In this document: one piece after another, positions 26,576 through 34,381 of the stretch
Position numbering within the stretch: position 1 is the stretch's first letter
Layout of the letters: each line of letters starts with the position of its first letter
Assembly (NCBI GenBank): GCA_942493075.1
Contig: OW818681.1
Location: 1,550,001 to 1,614,000, forward strand
Direction: 5' to 3'
DNA length: 64,000 bases
DNA from: JBBQYD01 sp942493075
GTDB lineage: Bacteria > Verrucomicrobiota > Verrucomicrobiia > Limisphaerales > UBA8199
The notes under the pieces: generated by a model
Told to the model about the DNA's origin: nothing
Seen by the model: only the letters and a program-made list of their open reading frames with translations
The model's database searches: none
Made by a program: the position numbers and the translations under genes

Positions 26576-27580
26576 ATGAATCGAAATCCGCATGTTGCTG
26601 TCGTCGGCGCCACGGGCGCAGTCGGCATCGAAATGATCAAAACACTGGAAAAACGCCATTTCCCGGTGGGTCAACTCACCTTGCTGGCATCCGCTCGCTC
26701 TGTGGGCAAGACCCTCAAATTCCGGAACGAAGATATCACCGTAAAGGAACTGACTAAAACTTCGTTCACCGGTATCGATATCGCGCTATTCAGTGCCGGC
26801 GGCAGCATTTCGAAGGAATTCGCTCCCATAGCCGCGCAGGCCGGTTGCGTCGTGGTTGATAATTCCAGCGCGTTTCGTATGGATGATCAGGTCCCGCTGG
26901 TGGTGCCTGAGGTCAACGCGGCTGATATCGCCAAACACAAGGGCATTATCGCCAATCCGAACTGCACCACAGCGATTACGCTCATGGCGCTTTACCCGCT
27001 CCATGCGGCCTTTGGCTGCAAGCGCATTTTTGCCTCCAGCTACCAGGCGGTTTCTGGCACGGGCGCCAAGGCTCTTATCGAACTGGAACGCCAGGTGGAT
27101 CAAATCGTGCATGGCCAGCCGGTTACCCGGGAGGTTTATCCGCACCAGATCGCATTCAACGTGTTGCCACACGTCGATTCCTTCCTGCCTACAGGTTATA
27201 CCAAGGAAGAAATGAAGATGGAGAACGAGGGCCGGAAAATCATGCATCACCCGAATTTCCGTGCCAGCGTGACCTGCGTCCGCGTTCCCGTTTATCGGGC
27301 ACATTCCGTCGCGGTGAGCGCCGAATTCGAAAAGCCTGTGACTGTTGAGGCAGCGCGCGAAGTTCTGCGCAAAGCTCCGGGATTGCAGGTGATCGATGAT
27401 CCCGCTCGCAACCAGTATCCTCTGCCGCTTTATCTGGCAGAGCAATACGATTGCGCAGTGGGCCGAATCCGCAAGGATTGCGCGATGGATAACGGGCTGT
27501 CGTTCTGGGTCTCGGGAGATCAGTTGCTCAAAGGCGCCGCATTAAATGCAGTCCAGATTGCCGAAGAACTGGTAAAGTAA
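26576..27580 (+). CDS. asd: Aspartate-semialdehyde dehydrogenase
   Basis: 334 residues. It reduces aspartyl-4-phosphate to aspartate semialdehyde with NADPH, the branch point for lysine/diaminopimelate, threonine and methionine. N-terminal VAVVGATGAVGIEM nucleotide loop, SAGGSISKEF, FRMDDQVPLVVPEVN, active-site C130 in NPNCTTAI, ASSYQAVSGTGAKALIE, and RVPVYRAHSVAV with the substrate-binding Arg and catalytic His region. Full length for the family. It has its own strong promoter and a strong terminator, so it is probably a single-gene transcript. Confidence 0.95.
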   Translation: MNRNPHVAVVGATGAVGIEMIKTLEKRHFPVGQLTLLASARSVGKTLKFRNEDITVKELTKTSFTGIDIALFSAGGSISKEFAPIAAQAGCVVVDNSSAFRMDDQVPLVVPEVNAADIAKHKGIIANPNCTTAITLMALYPLHAAFGCKRIFASSYQAVSGTGAKALIELERQVDQIVHGQPVTREVYPHQIAFNVLPHVDSFLPTGYTKEEMKMENEGRKIMHHPNFRASVTCVRVPVYRAHSVAVSAEFEKPVTVEAAREVLRKAPGLQVIDDPARNQYPLPLYLAEQYDCAVGRIRKDCAMDNGLSFWVSGDQLLKGAALNAVQIAEELVK

Positions 27581-27608
27581 CTCAGGCTCGATCTCAATTC
27601 GATTAACC

Positions 27609-27645
27609 GAAACCGGCAAGCCTCAGGGTTTGCCGGTTTCTTTTG
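27609..27645 (+). terminator. Strong terminator of asd, overlapping the end of exbD
   Basis: A 14-bp stem (GAAACCGGCAAGCC / GGTTTGCCGGTTTC, one G-U pair) with loop TCAG, then TTTT. The stop codon of the convergent exbD gene (27623-27625) lies in the loop, so the hairpin's right arm encodes the last residues of ExbD. Confidence 0.85.
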
Positions 27646-28048
27646 TAAAGGCGCTGACCGTTTTAATGTTCGCCGCTTTCGCAGCATCCATCACTTTCAC
27701 GATTTGCCCGAAAGGAGCTGTCTTATCCGCGCTGATCGCCAGCTTGAGGCCGGGCTTTCGGGTCGCAGCCGCATTCAGCTCCTGCTGAAAGCGTTCGAAT
27801 GTCACTGGAGTGTTGCTTGTTCCGAGGCGCAGGCTTCCTTGGGGGTCGATGACCACGACCAAGGGAGCATCTTCGTGAGCGCCTGCCTTCTGTGATTGGC
27901 TGGACTCAGGGAGGGCGAGTTTTAAGGCCGGTTGCTGCTTGAACGTGGTGGTAACCACCAGGAAGATCAGCAGGACGATCAGAATGTCAATCAAAGCCAC
28001 GATGATAATCGCAGGCGGCTGACGGCGTTTGCGAACGTAGAAGCGCAT
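27623..28048 (-). CDS. exbD: ExbD/TolR family biopolymer transport protein
   Basis: 141 residues from the ATG at 28048, two bases after the exbB stop. A single N-terminal membrane span (IIIVALIDILIVLLIFLVVTTTF) contains the Asp essential for proton coupling (ALIDILIVLLIF). The periplasmic domain carries PLVVVIDPQGSLRLG and LKLAISADKTAPFGQIVKVMDAAK, typical of ExbD/TolR. It forms with ExbB the proton-driven motor energising TonB. Last gene of the tonB-exbB-exbD operon. The frame could start further upstream (28108), but that would overlap exbB. Confidence 0.9.
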   Translation of the reverse strand: MRFYVRKRRQPPAIIIVALIDILIVLLIFLVVTTTFKQQPALKLALPESSQSQKAGAHEDAPLVVVIDPQGSLRLGTSNTPVTFERFQQELNAAATRKPGLKLAISADKTAPFGQIVKVMDAAKAANIKTVSAFTKETGKP

Positions 28049-28050
28049 GG

Positions 28051-28656
28051 TTAATCTCGCGTTGGCTGGTTCTCGGATCGATACTGACGCCGGAAAAACT
28101 CCGCGCAAAGTGTCTCCATTTCCACCGCAATTGTTTCGATCTTTTTCGAGTAGTAACTCCAGAAGATCAAAGAAGGAATGGCGATCAGCAATCCTATTAA
28201 GGTTGCATTCAGTATGATCGCTATGCCCTTTGCCAGACGTGATGCATCACTCAGGCCAGACACCCCAATGTCCGCAAAGAGCGTCATCATACCGCCTATG
28301 GTTCCAACCAGGCCCAGGAGTGGAGCGATGCCCACAATGATCTCCAGCACTACCAGGCCACGTTCCAACCGAACCATCTCGTGGCGCGCGCGCGCTTGCA
28401 GGGCGTCCATGGCATCTGCCTTGGGTTGGTCCAGGTGAGCGATGGCCAACAATAGCAGTCGGCCAATGGGCGAATTGTGTTGCTCGCAAACTCTTTTGAG
28501 CATCGGCACGTCCGCGCGAACCTGGCAGGATTGAACCGCGCCTTCGATCTCAGGCGGGACCACTTTCTTCCATCTCAGCGCCCAGCCGCGCTCTACAATA
28601 AAGGCTAAACCCACCACCGATGTGAGCGCCAAAAGACCATAGACCAGGTTTTCCAT
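28051..28656 (-). CDS. exbB: MotA/TolQ/ExbB proton channel family protein
   Basis: 201 residues from the ATG at 28656, one base downstream of the tonB stop. Three membrane spans: LVYGLLALTSVVGLAFIVERGWAL, then LVVLEIIVGIAPLLGLVGTIGGMMTLF and IAIILNATLIGLLIAIPSLIFWSYY. The motif GIAPLLGLVGTIGGM is the TolQ/ExbB signature. It builds the pentameric channel around ExbD. Tight spacing on both sides shows translational coupling in the operon. Confidence 0.92.
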   Translation of the reverse strand: MENLVYGLLALTSVVGLAFIVERGWALRWKKVVPPEIEGAVQSCQVRADVPMLKRVCEQHNSPIGRLLLLAIAHLDQPKADAMDALQARARHEMVRLERGLVVLEIIVGIAPLLGLVGTIGGMMTLFADIGVSGLSDASRLAKGIAIILNATLIGLLIAIPSLIFWSYYSKKIETIAVEMETLCAEFFRRQYRSENQPTRD

Positions 28657-28657
28657 A

Positions 28658-29668
28658 TTAATTGTAATAAAACGTAAACTGAATGCTTCGGACATCACCT
28701 GCCATGCGTCGCAGATCGCTTGGCCAAACAGGGTAGGGGGCTGGGTCCTGAACTGCTTTCTGACAGATTAACGCCAGCACCTCTCCAGCGGTGTTCTCCG
28801 CCACGCGCATTTCAGAAATGCGCCCGTCATAGTGAAGTCGGAATTGCAGGACGACTTTCCCGCTCGTGAAGTTTGCGTAATCCCGGTCATCAAGCAGGGT
28901 ACGCCACCGTTTATCCACAAAGAAGATGAACGCGCTGTCGTACGCGCCGAAGGGGGTGGCTTTGGCATCCAGGGCGTTGTTCTCAAGCCGTATCTTCACC
29001 CCTCCATCCTGCTTCATCTTCCGCCCGGGCAATTCCGTTTGGCCCTTGTTCGCCAGCGCAGCTACGATTGTGCGTGGACGCGATTTCTTAGCCGTGCCAT
29101 CCTCTGGTTGAGGGTTGGGTGCAGCTTTGCCTACTTCCAGATTTCCCTGCTTAACGTCCGGCGCGGCTTTGGTTTCCTCTTGTTCTTGAGGGGCTTCCTG
29201 GGATTTCTGCGCAGCCGGTGGAGTTGGCTGGAGCCGTTCAAACTTTTCCGGCGCAACATCTTCGGTCTTTATAATGCGATTCTGATCTCCTGCAATCTTC
29301 GGCGCCTCTGTGTCCCGGTCCGGCTCACGATTGGCCGCTTTCGAGTTCTTATCGGAGTAATATTTGGTGTTTTTTGGGGGCTCGGCTGAGGTCTGCGCTG
29401 GATTAACCTGTACAAACACGAGCGGAAGATCCTGTGCCGCAGTTGGTTTTGGCTGAGGGGGTGGCTTTGGAGCTATGATCTGCGTCAGCAATGTGGGAGC
29501 CCATTTGGGAAGCTGAAGGTGTTTCCAGACATCCATCTTCTTGCCCGTGTAGTAAACACCAAAACAAAGCAGATGCAGCACAAACGAAAGCGCCAAGGCA
29601 CGGGCGAGTCTTTTGGACTCCGTCCGCTCCATGCGTAAGGAACTGCTAAATGTGCCGCTTGCCGACAT
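28658..29668 (-). CDS. TonB-like energy transducer
   Basis: 336 residues. A short cytoplasmic tail is followed by one membrane span (ALALSFVLHLLCFGVYYTG, with the SxxxH-type face ALSFVLHLLC that TonB uses to contact ExbB-ExbD), a long Pro/Lys/Glu-rich linker (APKPPPQPKPTAAQ...), and a C-terminal domain with GKVVLQFRLHYDGRISEMRVAENTAGEVLALICQKAVQDPAPYP-like elements of the TonB_C fold, split here for brevity. It transmits proton motive force to outer-membrane transporters. The linker is unusually long and Glu/Lys-rich. It is the first gene of the operon. Confidence 0.8.
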   Translation of the reverse strand: MSASGTFSSSLRMERTESKRLARALALSFVLHLLCFGVYYTGKKMDVWKHLQLPKWAPTLLTQIIAPKPPPQPKPTAAQDLPLVFVQVNPAQTSAEPPKNTKYYSDKNSKAANREPDRDTEAPKIAGDQNRIIKTEDVAPEKFERLQPTPPAAQKSQEAPQEQEETKAAPDVKQGNLEVGKAAPNPQPEDGTAKKSRPRTIVAALANKGQTELPGRKMKQDGGVKIRLENNALDAKATPFGAYDSAFIFFVDKRWRTLLDDRDYANFTSGKVVLQFRLHYDGRISEMRVAENTAGEVLALICQKAVQDPAPYPVWPSDLRRMAGDVRSIQFTFYYN

Positions 29669-29922
29669 CCGCTACATTTTGCCGTAGTGGGGCCCTAGTG
29701 CAACTGCTGATTGAGGGGTCTTCCGGGCACCGGCACGGAAACCACCCAAGCTTGCTGGGGATTCAGAACGAGGCCGGAGGCCATGGGTTCGGGATCAAAA
29801 GTGCCTCTCATTGAGGGACAGAGTAGGTTGCGAGCGAGTTTAGGAACAGCTAACGTGATCGCAGGCTTGGTCTAAATAATTGGGGTGATAACCCCATCGA
29901 GTTATCATTCAACATTTTTACC

Positions 29923-30489
29923 ATGTCTGACGATATCAAAGTGGGAACCTTGAGCATGGCGAACAAGAGCTTGAATGTGCTAGTCGCAGACGACGATCCC
30001 AACGACTTTTTGTTGTTGGAAGTTGCGTTGGGCCGCGCAAGCCTGGCTTGTGATCTCCACTTGGTCCGTGATGGGCAGGAAGCTATCGATTACCTTGCAG
30101 CTCAGCCGCCTTTTCATGATAGACAATGTTCTCCCTGGCCTCAGTTACTGATCCTGGATCTTAGGATGCCTCGCGTTGGAGGGTTGGAAGTGCTTCGTTG
30201 GATCAGGCAGCATCCGAATCTTCCTCCCGTCTATACGGCCGTCCTGACAGGGTCAACCTCCCCGGCAGATGTTAACCTGTGTTACGCCTTGGGAGCGGAT
30301 GCCTGTCTCTCGAAACCCTGCGACTTGAAGCGTTTCGCAGTCATGCTCCAGGATCTCGCCAAGCATTGTATCCAGCCTCGCACCCGGCGCAGAGATGTCC
30401 GGTATCCCTGGCCGGAGAATCTGTTCGTGGCGGGCACAAAGGAAACTCGGTTGCCCGGGCTTCCTCCCGATCCTGAAACTTGGGTTTAG
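29923..30489 (+). CDS. Single-domain response regulator (Rcp1-like)
   Basis: 188 residues. A receiver domain only: acidic pocket in VLVADDDPNDF, phosphoacceptor D79 in LLILDLRMPRVGGLEVL, Thr in AVLTGSTSP, conserved Lys in CLSKPCDLKRF. A short C-terminal extension (RTRRRDVRYPWPENLF...) is unassigned, and there is no DNA-binding output. The DDPNDFLLLE signature is shared with Rcp1-type regulators that receive phosphate from phytochrome-like or hybrid kinases. No kinase lies nearby, so it is an orphan. A second regulator of the same type is at 51287-51739. Confidence 0.85.
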   Translation: MSDDIKVGTLSMANKSLNVLVADDDPNDFLLLEVALGRASLACDLHLVRDGQEAIDYLAAQPPFHDRQCSPWPQLLILDLRMPRVGGLEVLRWIRQHPNLPPVYTAVLTGSTSPADVNLCYALGADACLSKPCDLKRFAVMLQDLAKHCIQPRTRRRDVRYPWPENLFVAGTKETRLPGLPPDPETWV

Positions 30490-30497
30490 CCTGGCCC

Positions 30498-31586
30498 TTA
30501 GAGCTGCTTTAGCGCGTTATCCAGCGCGGAGATCAATGGCTTCATGCTTGCTTCCGTTTCATCACCCATATTGGAGATCCGGAAGGTTGTGCCCTTGATC
30601 TTGCCGTAGCCGCCGTCGATGAGAAACCCCTGATCCTTTACCAGCTTTTGCAGCTTCGGCACATCCACGACACGTCCACCTTGGCGAGCTCCGTTGCTGA
30701 CGCAGGTCAAAGACACCGACTCATAACCGGGCTCTGGAAACAGGTTGAAGCCATTTCCCTTCGCCCAATCGCGAACCATTTGATTTGTGTGGCGATGCCG
30801 GGCATAGCGGGCCTCCAAGCCTTCAATGAAGAAATCCTCCAACTTGGAAGCGAGGGCATACACATGACCGATGCTCGGGGTGCTGGGTGTCATGCTCTGT
30901 TCGGCGTTCTTCTGGAACTCGACAAAGTCAAAGTAGTAGCCGCGATCTGTTGCCTGCTCGGCCTTTGCCAGAGCGGCTGGTGAGCAGACAAATACCGCGC
31001 AACCGGGAGGCATGGCAAAGGCCTTTTGTGTGCCTGCCAGCAGGACGTCTATGCCCAGTTCATCAAAGGCGATTGGCAAAGCGGTCATCGAGCTGACCGA
31101 GTCCACAATGAACATTACATCCGGGTACTTCTTCTTGAGCGCAGCGATTTCTTTCAAGGGGCTCATTACGCCGGTGGAGGTTTCGTTGTGAATCAGTGTC
31201 AGGGCATCAAACTGGCCGGTCGCCAGTTTCTTGTCCACGTCCTCGGCGCGAATGGGAGAGCCCCAGGGCACTTGCAGCGCTTCAGCTTGTTTGCCGCAAC
31301 GCTTGGAGACGTCAAGCCACTTGTCCGAAAACGCTCCGCACATGCAGTTCAGCACCTTCTTACTGACCAGGTTGCGCACCGCACCTTCCATCACTCCCCA
31401 TGCGGAGGAGGTGCTGATGTACACCAATTGCCGGGTGCTGAGCAGTTGCTGCAGTTGCGGCATCATCTTGGCGTAGAGGTCCTTAAAACCTTGCCCGCGA
31501 TGCCCAATCATGGGCGAAGAGAACGCGCGAAAGGTTTTCTCATTTACTTCAACAGGTCCAGGTATGTGCAATTTGACGTGTGCCAT
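30498..31586 (-). CDS. Class V aminotransferase (alanine/serine-glyoxylate aminotransferase family)
   Basis: 362 residues. PLP enzyme of the AGXT/SPT type: IPGPVEVNEKTFRAF at the N-terminus, MIGHRGQGFKDLY, TSSAWGVMEGAVRNL, LIHNETSTGVMSPL, VDSVSSMTALPI with the PLP-ring Asp, and Schiff-base K188 in LLAGTQKAFAMPPG. These enzymes interconvert serine/hydroxypyruvate or alanine/pyruvate with glyoxylate, and some serve in serine synthesis. It ends 9 bases from the convergent response regulator. The substrate cannot be fixed from the sequence. Confidence 0.88.
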   Translation of the reverse strand: MAHVKLHIPGPVEVNEKTFRAFSSPMIGHRGQGFKDLYAKMMPQLQQLLSTRQLVYISTSSAWGVMEGAVRNLVSKKVLNCMCGAFSDKWLDVSKRCGKQAEALQVPWGSPIRAEDVDKKLATGQFDALTLIHNETSTGVMSPLKEIAALKKKYPDVMFIVDSVSSMTALPIAFDELGIDVLLAGTQKAFAMPPGCAVFVCSPAALAKAEQATDRGYYFDFVEFQKNAEQSMTPSTPSIGHVYALASKLEDFFIEGLEARYARHRHTNQMVRDWAKGNGFNLFPEPGYESVSLTCVSNGARQGGRVVDVPKLQKLVKDQGFLIDGGYGKIKGTTFRISNMGDETEASMKPLISALDNALKQL

Positions 31587-31685
31587 AAAAATCCAAAGTC
31601 GTGCGAATAATCAGGGACGAAACGGGCAAGCGCAAGCGGGTTTTCTAGCAAAACCCGTGGTCGAATTCTCTTTTTGACCCGTCTG

Positions 31686-32585
31686 TTAATCCGGCAGCAC
31701 CCGCAAGGCCTGGTTCAAGGGTAACGCCGTCTGGAGTCTGCTGAGGGTTGCCGGCCAATCCTGAGGGCGTGGTGCCAGCTCGTATTGCGACGTTGTCAGC
31801 ACGTTGGTCGAATGCGGAGGCATGCAACGGCACAATATAGACGCGACATCCCGATTGCCTTGCAGGAGGTACACCGAGGGACCCATCGGTACTGGTCCAT
31901 CCTCGATCACCCGAGCCACAACTGTTTCCGGGGCAGCTTCCACGGATGGTTCAATTACGAAACGGCGGCCTGGGCAAGCGTTCGTAAACTGGGCTCTCGC
32001 TTTGTCCTCCAGGCTTTGTGCCACAAACAGACCCTGACGCTGGTGAGAGTCATTTAGCCCTTCCCATATAACAGGATTGCCCTGTCTGTTCAGCGTTATT
32101 CGAACTCCCTGCCATTTCAGCCGGGTAATGGGCTTGCCTTTCTTTTCCATGACCGGATAGAGCCACTCGTATGTGAGTTGAGGAAAGTTCAGGTTGCTTG
32201 AGGCAAAGGTCGAGGTTGAGTAGTAGACCGTTACCTTTCGCATATCCAGGCTCCGTGATGAATCGCAAGAGAGCGTACCGGGGCGATCTGGGTAAAGCGC
32301 CAGGTTTGTCCTCGCAGAAGTGTCCTCCAGGAAGAGGAGGGGAGCGAGACTTAGCGCCGGACTCGATGCTCCCTCGGCCGGTTTCAAATAATGCACGCTC
32401 CCGAGCATCTGCACTGCTCGTACGTAAGATGCGTCCGAATCGGGGCCAGGAGCCCCTGTCAGTGAGACCATCGCGATGAGCATCAGCATGCTCACCAGAA
32501 AGAACCGGTTTACACCAAAAGCTGGCATAGGACTCAAAGTAGACCCAAATCGCGGTTTCATAAAACCCCATAATTTCGCATTCAT
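31686..32585 (-). CDS. Secreted protein of unknown function
   Basis: Up to 299 residues; starts at 32585, 32561 or 32528 all precede one hydrophobic export signal (FFLVSMLMLIAMVSLTG). The mature part is a mixed soluble domain with segments such as TYEWLYPVMEKKGKPITRL and LYPDRPGTLSC; three or four cysteines could form disulphides. I do not recognise the family. It is divergent from the beta-propeller gene at 32744, about 160 bases away, so the two may share a control region. Confidence 0.55.
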   Translation of the reverse strand: MNAKLWGFMKPRFGSTLSPMPAFGVNRFFLVSMLMLIAMVSLTGAPGPDSDASYVRAVQMLGSVHYLKPAEGASSPALSLAPLLFLEDTSARTNLALYPDRPGTLSCDSSRSLDMRKVTVYYSTSTFASSNLNFPQLTYEWLYPVMEKKGKPITRLKWQGVRITLNRQGNPVIWEGLNDSHQRQGLFVAQSLEDKARAQFTNACPGRRFVIEPSVEAAPETVVARVIEDGPVPMGPSVYLLQGNRDVASILCRCMPPHSTNVLTTSQYELAPRPQDWPATLSRLQTALPLNQALRVLPD

Positions 32586-32743
32586 CGCAAGGCGCGGCGC
32601 AGTAATTCGGGCTTGGAACGTTATGGACTAGCTTTAACAGTACACAGCGCAATTTGTGTCCGGTTAGGATACTTTTGTGCGTCCTGGGGCAGGCTTTGGT
32701 TGACGTTCTGCTTTGGATTGGTGTATCTGAGACCAATTCAACT

Positions 32744-34120
32744 ATGAACACGCCTCTTAAGACCCTGGAGACTCTCCTTACCCTGACGGCTATCGGTGCG
32801 ATTTGCTGCTGCGCCAGGGCCTTGGAGGTCCCGGATGGGAATGCTTACCCCGGCAAGAAAATCAAAGCTCAGACCTATAACTCGGGATTCCCACTTGGCC
32901 ATGACAGCTATAACGCCATGGGGACCGGCAGCGACGGCAAGATCTATTACGTCCTGAGTTCCGATAAGATTGAGCAGGGGGCCAAGATGTTTCGTTTTGA
33001 TCCGAAGACGAGACAGATTGTTGAATTGGGAGATCTGACCGAGAAGTGCGGCGAGAAGGGGCTGAAGGCGATTCCGCAAGGGAAGAGTCATGTGAATTTT
33101 GTCGAGGCGGATGGCAAGCTGTACTTCGCCACCCACGTTGGGGTTTACAGCATGGTCGATGGCAAGGAAACACTCGGCATACCACCAGCCGGCTATCAAG
33201 CCTATCCTGGAGGACACTTGCTCTCGTATGATCTGAAAACAGGTGCTTTCGAAGACTACGGCATCGCGCCGAATAAGGAAGGCGTGCTGACGTTTAACAT
33301 GGATACTCGTCGCGGGCGCATGTTCGCGCTGACCTGGCCCAGCGGTATTTTCTATCGATACGATTTGGCCACACGACAGCAGAAGAGCTTCGGAAAGATG
33401 TGTGCTGAAGGCGAGGATGGTGTCGGACCTACGTATCGCACCGTGTGCCGCTCTATCGCGGTTGATTTGGAGGATGGCTCCGCATACTTCACAACGTCGG
33501 AGGGCACGATTCTTCGATATAACTCTGAGACTGACAAGGTGTCGCCCGTCGTCGGTGAAGACATGAAAAAGGACTACTTCGGTTTGTATGATCCGACCTT
33601 CCCCGGGCATATGGGTTACAATTGGAGGCAGGTGATTTGGCGCGCCAAGGACCGCATGATTTATGGGGTGCATGGCAATTCAGGCTATCTGTTTCGGTTT
33701 GACCCTCGTGTGCCACGCCTGGAGGTCCTCGAACGCATTACATCCGAGCCGAGCAAGCGCTGCGGGATGTTTGACCAGTTCAGCTATGGTTACCTCGGTT
33801 TTGCATTGGCCAAAGACCAGAAGACTCTCCATTACCTCACGGGTGCACCAATCTTCGTCAACGGCAAGCGTCTGGCCGGAAAATCCAGCACCGCGATGGG
33901 GGAAGCCAAGGGGTTGGAAGATTTGCACCTGGTCACGTACGATATCGAGAAGCACCTTTATAAGGATAATGGCGCCGTGTTTTATCCGAACGGCCAGCGC
34001 CCGTTATATGTTAACGCAATAACCATAGGGCATGACGGGATGGTTTATACCCTGCCGCGAATCACTGAAAACGGAAAAACCCGGTCCGACTTAGTGGCCT
34101 TTCCCGGGCCGCTGAAGTAG
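32744..34120 (+). CDS. Secreted beta-propeller-like protein of unknown function
   Basis: 458 residues from ATG 32744 (the frame is open to 32654, but the signal peptide fits the later start). The leader is TLLTLTAIGAICCCARAL. The body repeats four-stranded blade-like units with GSDGKIYYVLSS, DGKLYFATHVG, RRGRMFALTWPSGIFYRYD, DGSAYFTTSEGTILRYN and KDRMIYGVHGNSGYLFRFD, as in Kelch/SMP-type propellers. Catalytic residues are not evident; it could be a sugar or lactone hydrolase or a binding protein. Its 3' end abuts the DNA methyltransferase remnant. Confidence 0.65.
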   Translation: MNTPLKTLETLLTLTAIGAICCCARALEVPDGNAYPGKKIKAQTYNSGFPLGHDSYNAMGTGSDGKIYYVLSSDKIEQGAKMFRFDPKTRQIVELGDLTEKCGEKGLKAIPQGKSHVNFVEADGKLYFATHVGVYSMVDGKETLGIPPAGYQAYPGGHLLSYDLKTGAFEDYGIAPNKEGVLTFNMDTRRGRMFALTWPSGIFYRYDLATRQQKSFGKMCAEGEDGVGPTYRTVCRSIAVDLEDGSAYFTTSEGTILRYNSETDKVSPVVGEDMKKDYFGLYDPTFPGHMGYNWRQVIWRAKDRMIYGVHGNSGYLFRFDPRVPRLEVLERITSEPSKRCGMFDQFSYGYLGFALAKDQKTLHYLTGAPIFVNGKRLAGKSSTAMGEAKGLEDLHLVTYDIEKHLYKDNGAVFYPNGQRPLYVNAITIGHDGMVYTLPRITENGKTRSDLVAFPGPLK

Positions 34121-34375
34121 TGGAGCGGGAATCGTTCGGGTGGGTTGATCCCTGGCACGGCGGGCCTCCAACAATGACGTCAATGGCTCAAGGTCGAGCT
34201 TACGGCGGAGTGTGGCAGCGTCAACCTGTTCGATCTGCCGGTTGTCAGGGTGCGTGTCAGAGTGATTCGCCCGGAAGGTTTCGACTGCCCAATGGTTGAT
34301 GTCGTTGGCGTAACGGCAGACGAATCCAGCCCGTCGAAAGCCGTCCATGGAAGAGGTCCCAAACGCGCAGAAACC
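34121..34375 (-). pseudogene. Remnant of a cytosine-5 DNA methyltransferase (N-terminal part, frameshifted)
   Basis: On the minus strand a frame reads MDGFRRAGFVCRYANDIN, then AVETFRANH, DNRQIEQVDA and LRRKLDLEP, which is the N-terminal SAM-binding region of Dcm-type enzymes (GF..AGF, then a second acidic residue, then Y/FxxNH). Right after LDLEP the homology continues one frame over as IDVIVGGPPCQGSTHPN; PPCQG (34149-34163) is the catalytic cysteine loop. A one-base shift near 34185-34190 therefore breaks the gene, and nothing downstream of the catalytic loop remains before the propeller gene. The N-terminal FxG region is also degenerate. Confidence 0.75.
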
Positions 34376-34381
34376 GGTGAT

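Noticed and set aside
26786..27445. 219-residue open frame on the - strand
   Set aside because: Antisense to asd, with no recognisable domain.
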